Notes under the pieces: model-generated
What the model was told of the DNA's origin: nothing
Seen by the model: the letters and a program-made list of their open reading frames with translations, nothing else
Databases searched by the model: none
DNA from: Stenotrophomonas maltophilia
Lineage (GTDB): Bacteria > Pseudomonadota > Gammaproteobacteria > Xanthomonadales > Xanthomonadaceae
DNA: 64,000 bases
Assembly: GCF_002799245.1 (NCBI RefSeq)
Contig: NZ_NEQV01000008.1
Coordinates: 62,001-126,000 of the forward strand
Reading direction: 5' to 3'
Position numbers and translations under genes: made by a program
In this document: positions 37,682-47,056 of the stretch, one piece after another
How the letters are laid out: each line of letters opens with the position of its first letter
Position numbering within the stretch: position 1 is the first letter of the stretch

Positions 37682-39424
37682 TCAGCGCTTCATCGAGCCG
37701 AAGAACTCGTCGTTGGACTTGGTGTTCTTCATCTTGTCCAGCAGGAACTCCATCGCGGCCATTTCATCCATCGGATGCAGCAGCTTGCGCAGGATCCAGA
37801 TCTTCTGCAGCAGCTCCGGCTCGATCAGCAGGTCTTCGCGGCGGGTGCCGGAACGGTTGATGTCGATGGCCGGGAACACGCGCTTTTCAGCGATACGGCG
37901 GCTCAGGTGCACTTCGCTGTTGCCGGTGCCCTTGAACTCTTCGTAGATCACCTCGTCCATCTTCGAGCCGGTGTCGACCAGCGCGGTGGCGATGATGGTC
38001 AGGCTGCCGCCTTCTTCCACGTTGCGCGCGGCACCGAAGAAGCGCTTCGGGCGATGCAGGGCGTTGGCGTCCACACCACCGGTCAGCACCTTGCCCGAGC
38101 TCGGCACCACGTTGTTGTAGGCGCGGGCCAGGCGGGTGATCGAGTCGAGCAGGATCACCACGTCCTTCTTGTGCTCGACCAGGCGCTTGGCGCGCTCGAT
38201 GACCATTTCGGCCACCTGCACGTGGCGCGCGGCCGGCTCGTCGAAGGTCGAGCTGATGACCTCGCCGCGCACGGTGCGCTGCATTTCGGTCACTTCTTCC
38301 GGGCGCTCGTCGATCAGCAGCACGATCAGGTGCACGTCCGGATGGTTGGTGGTGATGGCGGTGGCGACCTGCTGCATCATCATGGTCTTGCCGGCCTTCG
38401 GCTGCGACACGATGAGCGAGCGCTGGCCCTTGCCCTGCGGCGCCATCAGGTCGAGGATGCGGCCGGTGATGTCTTCCGACGAACCGTTGCCACGCTCCAG
38501 GGTGAAGCGGCGGCGCGGGAACAGGGCGGTCAGGTTTTCGAACAGCACCTTGTTCTTCGACGCTTCGATCGGCTCGCCGTTGATGGTGTCGACGATGTTC
38601 AGCGCGAAGTAGCGCTCGCCGTCCTTCGGGAAACGGATGCGGCCGGAGATGTGGTCGCCGGTGCGCAGGTTGAAGCGGCGGATCTGGCTGGGCGAGATGT
38701 AGGTGTCGTCCGGGCCGGCCAGGTAGCTGGCTTCAGCCGCGCGCAGGAAGCCGAAGCCGTCCGGCAGGATTTCCAGCACACCGTCGGCGGCGACGCCGTC
38801 GCCGTGGCGGGTCAGCACCTTCAGCAGGGCGAAGATCACATCCTGCTTGCGGGCACGCGCCACGCCTTCGGAGATCTGCAGCTGCTCGGCGATTTCCAGC
38901 AGCTTCTGTGCCGGCATGCGCTTGAGGTCGCTCAGCGAGTAGACCGGGAAGCCCTCGGGCACGTTGGCGTGCGGGCGCGGCACGAACGGCTGCTGCTCGC
39001 CGCCGTCGCTGGGCAGGCCATCGTCGCGGAAGCGGTTGTTGCGGTCACGGTCGCGGCGGTTGCGGAAGCGGTCGCGGCGGTTGCCCTGGCCTTGCCCCTG
39101 GCCCTGCTGGCCGTTCTGGTTGTACGGGTTCTGGCCCTGGTTCTGGCCACCCCCCTGGTGGTTCTGCTGCCGCGGCTGGCCGGATTCGCGACCCTCGCCA
39201 CCTTCGCCACCGCCACTGCTGGCAGGGGCCTCGGCGGCGGGCGCGCTCGGTGCGGGGGCGGCGGCCGGTGCTTCGGGCGCGGCGGCCAGCGGCAGGGTCG
39301 GCTGCGCCGGAGCGGCGCTGGTTTCGGCGGCTGCCGGGGCGGCGGCCTTGCTCACGCGGGGCTTGCGCACGCGCTTTTCGGCGGGCGCATCAGCGCTGCC
39401 GGTTTCGGAAGTGTTATCGGACAA
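37682..39424 (-). CDS. rho: Transcription termination factor Rho with long N-terminal disordered extension
   Basis: The 580-residue Rho has a disordered N-terminal region of about 155 residues: Lys/Ala/Pro-rich first, then Gly/Gln/Asn-rich (about 80-116), then Arg/Asp/Asn-rich (116-135). It is followed by the Rho_N helices (about 162-205), the RNA-binding cold-shock-like domain, Walker A QPKAGKTMMM and Walker B VVILLDSITRLARAYN. E. coli Rho is 419 residues. It is an RNA-dependent hexameric ATPase that ends transcripts. It is followed by its own intrinsic terminator. trxA and rhlB upstream keep the gammaproteobacterial neighbourhood. Confidence 0.97.
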   Translation of the reverse strand: MSDNTSETGSADAPAEKRVRKPRVSKAAAPAAAETSAAPAQPTLPLAAAPEAPAAAPAPSAPAAEAPASSGGGEGGEGRESGQPRQQNHQGGGQNQGQNPYNQNGQQGQGQGQGNRRDRFRNRRDRDRNNRFRDDGLPSDGGEQQPFVPRPHANVPEGFPVYSLSDLKRMPAQKLLEIAEQLQISEGVARARKQDVIFALLKVLTRHGDGVAADGVLEILPDGFGFLRAAEASYLAGPDDTYISPSQIRRFNLRTGDHISGRIRFPKDGERYFALNIVDTINGEPIEASKNKVLFENLTALFPRRRFTLERGNGSSEDITGRILDLMAPQGKGQRSLIVSQPKAGKTMMMQQVATAITTNHPDVHLIVLLIDERPEEVTEMQRTVRGEVISSTFDEPAARHVQVAEMVIERAKRLVEHKKDVVILLDSITRLARAYNNVVPSSGKVLTGGVDANALHRPKRFFGAARNVEEGGSLTIIATALVDTGSKMDEVIYEEFKGTGNSEVHLSRRIAEKRVFPAIDINRSGTRREDLLIEPELLQKIWILRKLLHPMDEMAAMEFLLDKMKNTKSNDEFFGSMKR

Positions 39425-39652
39425 GAGCGTTATTCCTCGCTTGAAGGTGCGAGCGCCCGGCTGGGGCGGCGAACGTTGGGAATGGGTCTGGAAGAAACTG
39501 CGTCCAGAGGGTGCGGCACGCGAACGCGGCCGGATATGCCGACACTATCATCGGCCTGCGGCGCCATGCAAGAGTCGCCGGGAACAGCATTCATCATGGG
39601 CGTGGTGCGCCCGCCGGCAGCCGCGGTCGGCGGCTGCCGGGGAACAGCAGGA

Positions 39653-39982
39653 TCAGGCCAGGGCCTTGTCCAGCAGGCCGGCCAGCTGGGCCTTGCCCAC
39701 CGCACCGATCTGCTCGCCGACCTTCTCGCCGTCCTTGAACACGACCAGGTACGGAATCGAACGCACGTGGTACTTGGCAGCCAGCGCACGGTTGTGGTCG
39801 ACGTTGACCTTGGCGATCTTGGCGCGGCCCTGGTAGGCATCGGCCAATTCGTCCAGCGCCGGGGCGATCATCTTGCACGGGCCACACCATTCGGCCCAGA
39901 AATCGACCAGCACCGGTTCCTTGGAATTCAGTACTGCGCTATCAAAGTCGGCGTCGCCGACATGTACAACCTTGTCGCTCAT
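39653..39982 (-). CDS. trxA: Thioredoxin 1
   Basis: The 109-residue thioredoxin has the WCGPCK active site (C33/C36), the cis-Pro in SIPYLVVF and the usual length. It reduces protein disulfides in the cytosol and is kept reduced by thioredoxin reductase. The ATG at 39982 (MSDKVVHVGD) is used; the in-frame extension upstream to 40015 is unlikely. It precedes rho on the minus strand with a 228-base gap and is divergent from rhlB, the same neighbourhood as in E. coli. Confidence 0.96.
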   Translation of the reverse strand: MSDKVVHVGDADFDSAVLNSKEPVLVDFWAEWCGPCKMIAPALDELADAYQGRAKIAKVNVDHNRALAAKYHVRSIPYLVVFKDGEKVGEQIGAVGKAQLAGLLDKALA

Positions 39983-40493
39983 CTTGGTTTCTCGTCTTGG
40001 ATTGCACCCGGCCATGCCGGAGGTGGGTGAACTGGGCCATGCCCGGTGGCGCGACCCTCGTCGTTGCCTCGCGGCGCACTGCCGCGGTGCGTTCGGCGGG
40101 ATGCCTGGACGCTCACGGCCGGCAGTGTACCCCTATCGCAGGGCGGGGACAGGCGCCGGCTGGAACCCAGCGTATCGTGATCGCTTCGATGTCCGGTATG
40201 TGCCGGATTTCACTGTCTTCCTGTACATGGGGCTGGCAGTGGGCGACACCAGCGCCCGGGGCCAGGCCGTTCAAGTCCCGTGTGGCTGGGTGAAGGCTGA
40301 TCGTCTCCCTGGTCCGTGAGACGGCCCATTCCGGCATGTGCGCCCGAGTGAGTTAAACTGGAACATTGTGCGGCGAGCGGACCAGGTGGTCCCGGCCTGC
40401 CAACCCGCCGCAGGGGCCGCAGTTTGCGACGGTGCCCCTAGACGATGAAGTGCCAGCCGCCCCACGGGCCGGCGGCCATACCAAGACGGACTC
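39983..40493. other. Gene-free divergent region between trxA and rhlB
   Basis: This 511-base stretch must hold the divergent promoters of trxA and rhlB. I find no convincing open reading frame, REP unit or terminator in it, and no promoter that I would assign with confidence; a TAAACT hexamer at about 40354 is a possible -10 box for rhlB. Confidence 0.5.
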
Positions 40494-42218
40494 ATGAGCG
40501 ACAAACCGCTGACCGATTTGACCTTCTCCTCCTTCGAGCTGCATCCGGCCCTGCAGGCCGGTCTTGAAGGAGCCGGATTCACCCGCTGCACGCCCATCCA
40601 GGCGCTGACCCTGCCGGTCGCGCTGCCTGGTGGCGATGTTGCCGGCCAGGCCCAGACCGGCACCGGCAAGACCCTGGCCTTCCTGGTTGCTGTTGTGAAC
40701 CGCTTGCTGACCCGTCCGGCGCTGGCCGACCGCAAGCCGGAAGACCCGCGCGCCCTGATCCTCGCCCCGACCCGTGAACTGGCCATCCAGATCCACAAGG
40801 ATGCGGTGAAGTTCGGTTCCGACCTGGGCCTGCGTTTTGCGCTGGTCTACGGTGGCGTGGATTACGACAAGCAGCGCGAACTGCTGCAGCAGGGCGTGGA
40901 CGTGATCATCGCCACCCCGGGCCGCCTGATCGACTACGTCAAGCAGCACAAGGTGGTTTCGCTGCACGCCTGCGAGATCTGCGTGCTGGACGAAGCCGAC
41001 CGCATGTTCGATCTGGGCTTCATCAAGGACATCCGCTTCCTGCTGCGCCGCATGCCGGAACGCACCATCCGCCAGACCCTGCTGTTCAGCGCCACCCTCA
41101 GCCATCGCGTGCTGGAGCTGGCCTACGAGCACATGAACGAGCCGCAGAAGCTGGTGGTCGAAGCCGAGACCATTACGGCTGCCCGCGTGCGCCAGCGCAT
41201 CTACTTCCCGGCCGACGACGAGAAGATCCCGCTGCTGCTGGGCCTGCTGTCGCGCAGCGAAGGCGCGCGGACCATGGTGTTCGTCAATACCAAGGTGTTC
41301 GTCGAGCGCGTCGCCCGTTCGCTGGAAAAGGCCGGCTACCGCGTCGGCGTGCTGTCCGGCGATGTGCCGCAGAAGAAGCGTGAGAGCCTGCTCAACCGCT
41401 TCCAGAAGGGCCAGCTGGAAATCCTGGTGGCCACCGACGTCGCCGCGCGCGGCCTGCACATCGATGGCATCAAGTACGTCTACAACTACGACCTGCCGTT
41501 CGACGCCGAAGACTACGTGCACCGCATCGGCCGTACCGCGCGCCTGGGTGAAGAGGGTGATGCGATCAGCTTCGCCTGCGAACGCTACGCCATGGGCCTG
41601 CCGGACATCGAGGCCTACATCGAGCAGAAGATTCCGTCCGAGCCGGTCACCAAGGAACTGATGACGCCGCTGCCGCGCCCGGAACGCCCGGCCCCGGTGG
41701 CGGGCGAGGACGGTGAGGACAACGAAAGCGTCGGCCAGATCTTCCGTGAAGCGCGCGAAGCCCGCGCCGCCGAGGAAGAGCGCCGTGGCGGTGGCCGCAG
41801 TGGCAGCCGTTCCGGTAGTGGTGGTGGCCGCGGTGGCCGTGACGGTGAGCGCAGCGGCGAACGCCGTTCGCGCGGCCCGCGCAAGCCGCGCGTGGAAGGC
41901 GAGCAGGGCGCTGCCGCTCCGGTCGCCGGTGCGGAAGGTGCCGCCGCCCAGGCCCCGCGTCCGCCGCGCCCGCCGCGCGCCGAAGGCGCACCGGAAGGTG
42001 CCGTGGACGGTGAACACAAGCCGCGCAAGCGCCGTCGTCGTCGCCACGGCCGTCCGGTCGAGGGTGCCGAGGGCGTGCAGGCCAACGCCGGCAATGGCGC
42101 CAGCCCGGTGACTCCGGTGCAGGTGGTGGCCAAGCCGGTGCGCACGGCGGCCGATACCGGCGATTCGTTCCTGACCCGCATCGGCCGCAAGATCCGCCGG
42201 ATGCTGTCGGGCAGCTGA
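40494..42218 (+). CDS. rhlB: ATP-dependent RNA helicase RhlB
   Basis: The 574-residue DEAD-box helicase has all motifs: Q motif with FTRCTPIQ, Walker A AQTGTGKT (50-57), PTRELAIQ, TPGRLIDY, DEAD (about 165), SAT, and HRIGRTAR (about 345). E. coli RhlB is 421 residues; the extra length is a C-terminal tail of about 180 residues rich in Arg, Gly and Pro, with an Arg cluster RKRRRRRHGR, ending in a conserved-looking FLTRIGRKIRRML helix. It unwinds RNA in the degradosome through RNase E. The tail could bind RNA or drive condensate formation. It is divergent from trxA. Confidence 0.94.
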   Translation: MSDKPLTDLTFSSFELHPALQAGLEGAGFTRCTPIQALTLPVALPGGDVAGQAQTGTGKTLAFLVAVVNRLLTRPALADRKPEDPRALILAPTRELAIQIHKDAVKFGSDLGLRFALVYGGVDYDKQRELLQQGVDVIIATPGRLIDYVKQHKVVSLHACEICVLDEADRMFDLGFIKDIRFLLRRMPERTIRQTLLFSATLSHRVLELAYEHMNEPQKLVVEAETITAARVRQRIYFPADDEKIPLLLGLLSRSEGARTMVFVNTKVFVERVARSLEKAGYRVGVLSGDVPQKKRESLLNRFQKGQLEILVATDVAARGLHIDGIKYVYNYDLPFDAEDYVHRIGRTARLGEEGDAISFACERYAMGLPDIEAYIEQKIPSEPVTKELMTPLPRPERPAPVAGEDGEDNESVGQIFREAREARAAEEERRGGGRSGSRSGSGGGRGGRDGERSGERRSRGPRKPRVEGEQGAAAPVAGAEGAAAQAPRPPRPPRAEGAPEGAVDGEHKPRKRRRRRHGRPVEGAEGVQANAGNGASPVTPVQVVAKPVRTAADTGDSFLTRIGRKIRRMLSGS

Positions 42219-42222
42219 TCCG

Positions 42223-42466
42223 GGGTGTGCCGACCAACGGTCGGCACCCACCGGTAGCACCCGACCGTGGGTCGGGTGGCTTTGAAGGATGTGCCGACCA
42301 ACGGTCGGCACCCACCAGGCCAGACCGGTAGCACCCGACTGTTGGTCGGGTGGCATTGAAGGGTGTGCCGACCAACGGTCGGCACCCACCAGGCCAGACC
42401 GGTAGCACCCGACCGTTGGTCGGGTGGCATTGAAGGGTGTGCCCACCAACGGTCGGCACCCACCAA
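42223..42466. repeat. Tandem array of GTGCCGACC and GTAGCACCCGACC REP palindromes
   Basis: Four units alternate a GTGTGCCGACCAACGGTCGGC hairpin core with a GTAGCACCCGACC(G/T)(T/G)GGGTCGGG-type hairpin; full periods are about 70-80 bases, and the last unit is partial. Spacers are near-identical (CCAGGCCAGACCG), which marks recent tandem duplication. The array fills the gap between rhlB and ftsE and may act as a bidirectional transcription or RNA-decay barrier. Confidence 0.88.
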
Positions 42467-42513
42467 CGGCCCGGCGCTACCGATCTGTCGCGCCGGTCCT
42501 GCATAATCGGGGC

Positions 42514-43200
42514 ATGAGTGTCCTGCGCTTCGACAATGTCAGCAAACAGTACGCCGGTGGCCACGAGGCGCTGATCGATGTCAGCTTCGAGGTCGCGCCG
42601 GGCGAGATGCTGTTCGTCACCGGCCATTCCGGTGCGGGCAAGAGCACCCTGCTCAAGTTGATCCACCTGGATGAGCGGCCCAGCCGCGGCGCGGTGGTGT
42701 TCGACGAGCGCAACCTGCTGAAGGTGCGCGGTGGCGATGTGCCCCGCCACCGACGCGCGGTGGGGGCGGTCTACCAGGACCACCGCCTGCTGATGGACCG
42801 TTCGATCGCCGAGAACGTGGCGCTGCCGCTGATCCTGCGTGGCACCCGCCGTGGCGACATCAGCAAGCGCGTGCGCTCGGTGCTCGAACGGATGGGCCTG
42901 GGCCATCGTGAGAAGGCGCTGCCCTCGCAGCTGTCGGCCGGCGAGCAGCAGCGCGTCGGCATTGCCCGCGCCATCGTCGGTGAACCCAAGCTGCTGGTGG
43001 CCGATGAGCCGACCGGCAACCTCGACCCGACCCTGGCGGCGGAGATCATGGCCCTGTTCGCCGAGCTGCCCTCGCGTGGCACCAGCGTGCTGGTGGTCAG
43101 CCACGACCTGCCGCTGCTGCGCCGCATGCGCAAGCGCGTGCTGATCCTCGACCACGGCCGGCTGGTGGATGACATCTCGCCGCAGGACCTGGCGGAGTAA
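42514..43200 (+). CDS. ftsE: Cell division ATP-binding protein FtsE
   Basis: The 228-residue ABC ATPase has Walker A GHSGAGKST (37-45), signature LSAGEQQRVGIARA (LSGGE variant with Ala), Walker B LLVADEPTGNLD and the switch His in VVSHDLP. With FtsX it forms a complex at the division site that activates cell-wall hydrolases through EnvC-type partners. The ATG at 42514 is the first supported start after the REP array. The stop is 3 bases before the ftsX start. Confidence 0.96.
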   Translation: MSVLRFDNVSKQYAGGHEALIDVSFEVAPGEMLFVTGHSGAGKSTLLKLIHLDERPSRGAVVFDERNLLKVRGGDVPRHRRAVGAVYQDHRLLMDRSIAENVALPLILRGTRRGDISKRVRSVLERMGLGHREKALPSQLSAGEQQRVGIARAIVGEPKLLVADEPTGNLDPTLAAEIMALFAELPSRGTSVLVVSHDLPLLRRMRKRVLILDHGRLVDDISPQDLAE

Positions 43201-43203
43201 CCC

Positions 43204-44151
43204 ATGGCGAAGAACGAAAACAGCGAAGCCGCCGCCCCCTCGCGCGTGGGCGTCTGGTTCCAGCACCACGTGCACAGCGTGGTGTTCAGTCTTGGCCGCG
43301 CCTGCCGCAAGCCGTGGGCGACCCTGCTCACGGTGATGGTCATGGCACTGGCACTGGCGCTGCCGCTGGGGCTGTCGATCGCGCTGGACAACCTCAAGCA
43401 GTTCGCCGGCAGCGTGCAGCAGTCGCGCGACATCAACGTGTTCCTGAAGGGCAACGTCGATGGTCCCGGCGCGCTGCGCCTGGCGGGCCAGCTGCGCGAC
43501 CGCGATGACGTGGCCGAAGTGAACGTGCGCACGCCCGAGCAGGGCCTGCAGGAACTGCGCGATGCCGGCCTTGGCGAGGCGATCGATGCACTGAACGACA
43601 ATCCGCTGCCCTCGCTGCTGGTGATCACCCCCGGCCAGGGCAAGGACGACGCACGCCTGGCGCGCGCGCTGGAAAGCCTGCCCGAGGCCGACCTGGTGCA
43701 GCACGATGCACTGTGGCGCCAGCGCCTGGATGCCTGGCTGGCGTTCGGTGCGCGGCTGGTGCAGGTGCTGTCGGTGCTGCTCGGCGTGGGCGCCGCACTG
43801 GTGGTCGGCAACACCGTGCGCCTGGATATCCAGGCGCGTCGCGAAGAGATCGGTGTGCTGCAGCTGCTTGGCGCCAGTGATGGCTTCATCCGTCGTCCAT
43901 TCCTGTACCTGGGCGCGTGGTACGGCCTGGGCGCGGGCGCGGTGGCGCTGGGCCTGATCGGGGCTGCCGGTGCTGCCCTGCGCGTGCCGCTGGCCGAACT
44001 CTCGCGCAGCTATGGCAGCCCGTTCGTGCTGCACGGCCTGGACCTGCTGCACGGCAGCCTGGTCCTGCTCGGCACGCTGCTGCTGGGCTGGCTGGGCGCC
44101 TGGCTGGTCACCGGCCACTTCCTCCGCCAGACCCGCCCGACCGACACCTGA
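43204..44151 (+). CDS. ftsX: Cell division protein FtsX
   Basis: The 315-residue protein has a cytoplasmic N-terminus, a first membrane helix (about 38-60), a periplasmic domain (about 65-175) and three C-terminal helices (about 195-218, 240-265, 285-308), the FtsX layout. The periplasmic domain contacts wall-hydrolase activators. It directly follows ftsE, with a short gap, and the next gene (tandem receivers) begins 7 bases after its stop, so the three may share a transcript. Confidence 0.95.
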   Translation: MAKNENSEAAAPSRVGVWFQHHVHSVVFSLGRACRKPWATLLTVMVMALALALPLGLSIALDNLKQFAGSVQQSRDINVFLKGNVDGPGALRLAGQLRDRDDVAEVNVRTPEQGLQELRDAGLGEAIDALNDNPLPSLLVITPGQGKDDARLARALESLPEADLVQHDALWRQRLDAWLAFGARLVQVLSVLLGVGAALVVGNTVRLDIQARREEIGVLQLLGASDGFIRRPFLYLGAWYGLGAGAVALGLIGAAGAALRVPLAELSRSYGSPFVLHGLDLLHGSLVLLGTLLLGWLGAWLVTGHFLRQTRPTDT

Positions 44152-44158
44152 GACCGGC

Positions 44159-45001
44159 ATGCAACCGCAAGCGCTGAAGCACCTTGAAGGGCCCGCGACG
44201 CGGGTGATGGTGGTCGATGGGTCGAAGCTGGTCCGCAAGCTGATCGCCGACGTCCTGCAGCGCGACCTGCCGGGCGTGGAGGTGATCGGCTGCGACAGCA
44301 TCGAAGACGCGCAGCAGGCACTGGCGCAGGGCCCGGTGGACCTGGTGACGACCTCGCTGACCCTGCGCGATGGCGACGGCCTGGCGCTGGCGCGGATGGT
44401 GCGCGAAGCCGCAGGCCAGGCCTATGTGCCGGTGATCGTGGTCTCCGGCGACGCCCAGCAGCACCTGGAGCAGCGTCGCTTCACCGAGTACGTCACCGAC
44501 TATTTCGACAAATCGCTCGGCCATGAAGCGCTGGCGACCTTCGTCCGTGGCTATGTGCAGCCGCAGACCATTCCCGGCGCCACCATCCTCTATATCGAGG
44601 ACAGCCGCGTGGTGGCCGAGGCCACCAAGCGCATGCTCGAACGCCAGCAGTTGAACGTGCTGCATGTGGTCAGCGCCGAAGAAGCCTTCACCCTGCTCAC
44701 CGCCGAGTCCCTCGGCCGCAGCCGCCACCGGATCGACCTGGTGCTGACCGACGTCACCCTGAAGGGCGAGCTGAGCGGCCGCGACGTGGTGCAGCGCGTA
44801 CGCGTGGATTTTGGCTACGGCAAGCGCCGCCTGCCGGTGCTGGTGATGACCGGCGACGGCAACCCGCACAACCAGACCGGGCTGCTGCAGTCCGGTGCCA
44901 ACGATCTGGTGCTCAAGCCGATCGAAGAGCGGCTGCTGGTCACCAAGGTGCTGTTCCAGCTGCGCCTGGCCCGATTGAACGATGGACCCCTGATTCGATG
45001 A
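44159..45001 (+). CDS. Tandem receiver-domain protein (first receiver degenerate)
   Basis: The 280-residue protein is two receiver domains with no output domain. In the first (about 14-132) the acidic pocket is VVDGSK, with Asp followed by Gly, and the phospho-acceptor position is Ser66 in DLVTTSLTL, so it should not be phosphorylated. The second (about 142-268) has YIEDSR and D198 in DLVLTDVTL, with Thr and Lys switch residues (MTGD, LKP), so it is probably active. It starts 7 bases after ftsX and ends 9 bases before ung. No cognate kinase is adjacent. Confidence 0.85.
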   Translation: MQPQALKHLEGPATRVMVVDGSKLVRKLIADVLQRDLPGVEVIGCDSIEDAQQALAQGPVDLVTTSLTLRDGDGLALARMVREAAGQAYVPVIVVSGDAQQHLEQRRFTEYVTDYFDKSLGHEALATFVRGYVQPQTIPGATILYIEDSRVVAEATKRMLERQQLNVLHVVSAEEAFTLLTAESLGRSRHRIDLVLTDVTLKGELSGRDVVQRVRVDFGYGKRRLPVLVMTGDGNPHNQTGLLQSGANDLVLKPIEERLLVTKVLFQLRLARLNDGPLIR

Positions 45002-45010
45002 AGGGGCGCG

Positions 45011-45724
45011 ATGATTGATGAAGTAGCCGGTACCCCGGCGATCCAGCTGGAACCGAGCTGGAAGCAGCATGTCGGCGATTACCTGATGCAGCCGCAGATG
45101 CGCGAGCTGTCCACCTTCCTGCGCCAGCGCAAGGCGGGCGGCGCGGCGGTGTTCCCGCCCGGCCCGCAGATCTTCGCGGCGTTCGACGCCACGCCGTTCG
45201 AGCAGGTGAAGGTGGTCATCCTCGGCCAGGACCCGTACCACGGCCGCGGCCAGGCCCATGGCCTGAGTTTCTCGGTGGCACCCGGCGTGCCGGTGCCGCC
45301 GTCGCTGCTGAACATCTACAAGGAGATCGAGAGCGATCTCGGTATCCCGCGTCCGGACCACGGCTGCCTGATCCCATGGGCGCAGCGCGGCGTGCTGCTG
45401 CTCAATGCCGTGCTGACGGTGGAGGAAGGCAAGGCCGGCGCGCATCAGGGCCGGGGCTGGGAAGGCTTCACTGACCACGTGGTGGATGTGCTCAACCGCG
45501 AACGCGAAGGGCTGGTGTTCATGCTCTGGGGCGCTTACGCGCAGCAGAAGGGCAAGGTCATCGACACCCGCCGCCATCGCGTGCTGAAGTCGCCGCACCC
45601 GTCGCCACTGTCGGCCCACCGTGGCTTCCTCGGCTGCCAGCATTTCTCGATGGCCAACGAGTACCTGCGGCGCCGCGGCCAGGCCCCGATCGACTGGTCG
45701 CTGCCGCCGCGTTCGGCGCTCTGA
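45011..45724 (+). CDS. ung: Uracil-DNA glycosylase (family 1)
   Basis: The 237-residue enzyme has the catalytic GQDPYHGRGQAHGLSF (D74, H77), the LLLNAVLTVEEG motif and the HPSPLSAHRGF minor-groove loop of family-1 UNG. It excises uracil from DNA as the first step of base-excision repair. It starts 9 bases after the tandem-receiver gene. The ATG at 45011 gives about the usual length plus a short N-terminal extension. Confidence 0.96.
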   Translation: MIDEVAGTPAIQLEPSWKQHVGDYLMQPQMRELSTFLRQRKAGGAAVFPPGPQIFAAFDATPFEQVKVVILGQDPYHGRGQAHGLSFSVAPGVPVPPSLLNIYKEIESDLGIPRPDHGCLIPWAQRGVLLLNAVLTVEEGKAGAHQGRGWEGFTDHVVDVLNREREGLVFMLWGAYAQQKGKVIDTRRHRVLKSPHPSPLSAHRGFLGCQHFSMANEYLRRRGQAPIDWSLPPRSAL

Positions 45725-45964
45725 GCGTCGGCGCGCGCGCGGGCCTGAACACCGGGCAACGTTTCCTGGCCTGAATGGGCCTCCGGGACGGCCCGTTCAG
45801 CTCCGCTTGACCGGAATCGGCCGGTTTCCGGTGGGTAATTGCTTGAATTCCAAGGGATTGTGAATCCCGAAAAGCGTGCTCGCCACTGTCATCAAATCGC
45901 GCTACGGTAGGGCTCTGTTTGGGACCAGTGTTGCATCAATGGGACGCTGGAACTTTTTCCTCCT

Positions 45965-45991
45965 TTAGCAGTCCAAATGCCGGACTGCTAA
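45965..45991 (+). promoter_or_regulatory. Perfect hairpin just upstream of rpoH start
   Basis: TTAGCAGTCC and GGACTGCTAA (10 bp, no mismatch) enclose the 7-base loop AAATGCC and end 11 bases before the rpoH ATG. There is no T-tract after it, so it is not an intrinsic terminator. It may be an operator or a leader structure that gates ribosome access to rpoH. Confidence 0.6.
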
Positions 45992-46002
45992 GATGGGTGC
46001 CT

Positions 46003-46878
<876 letters not shown>

Positions 46879-46902
46879 GGCGGGGGATGCGTTGGAATGA
46901 AG

Positions 46903-46932
46903 AAAGGCCCGGCAGCAATGCCGGGCCTTTTC
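46903..46932 (+). terminator. Intrinsic terminator of rpoH
   Basis: AAAGGCCCGGC-AGCAAT-GCCGGGCCTTTT forms a strong stem with an A/T-rich base 24 bases after the rpoH stop. It is nearly identical to the terminator at 47758-47786. Confidence 0.9.
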
Positions 46933-46947
46933 CGTTTGTGGGGCTTG

Positions 46948-46970
46948 GCCACGCATGGCGTGGCTCTACT
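46948..46970. repeat. GTAG-type REP unit
   Basis: GCCACGC-AT-GGCGTGGCTCTACT is a single unit of the S. maltophilia REP family lying between the rpoH terminator and the toxin gene. Confidence 0.7.
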
Positions 46971-47056
46971 CTGACACCAGAGCGGTGATTGTGCCGACCG
47001 GGTCACGTGCTGGATGCTGATGTTCACGCCGTACCACGCAGTGGCACGGTATGATC

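Noticed and set aside
42223..42466. Possible CRISPR array
   Set aside because: The units are palindromic REPs with near-identical spacers, not unique spacers between direct repeats, and no cas gene is present.
45965..45991. Hairpin before rpoH as an intrinsic terminator
   Set aside because: The stem is not followed by a T-tract, and it lies in the rpoH leader, so termination is unlikely.
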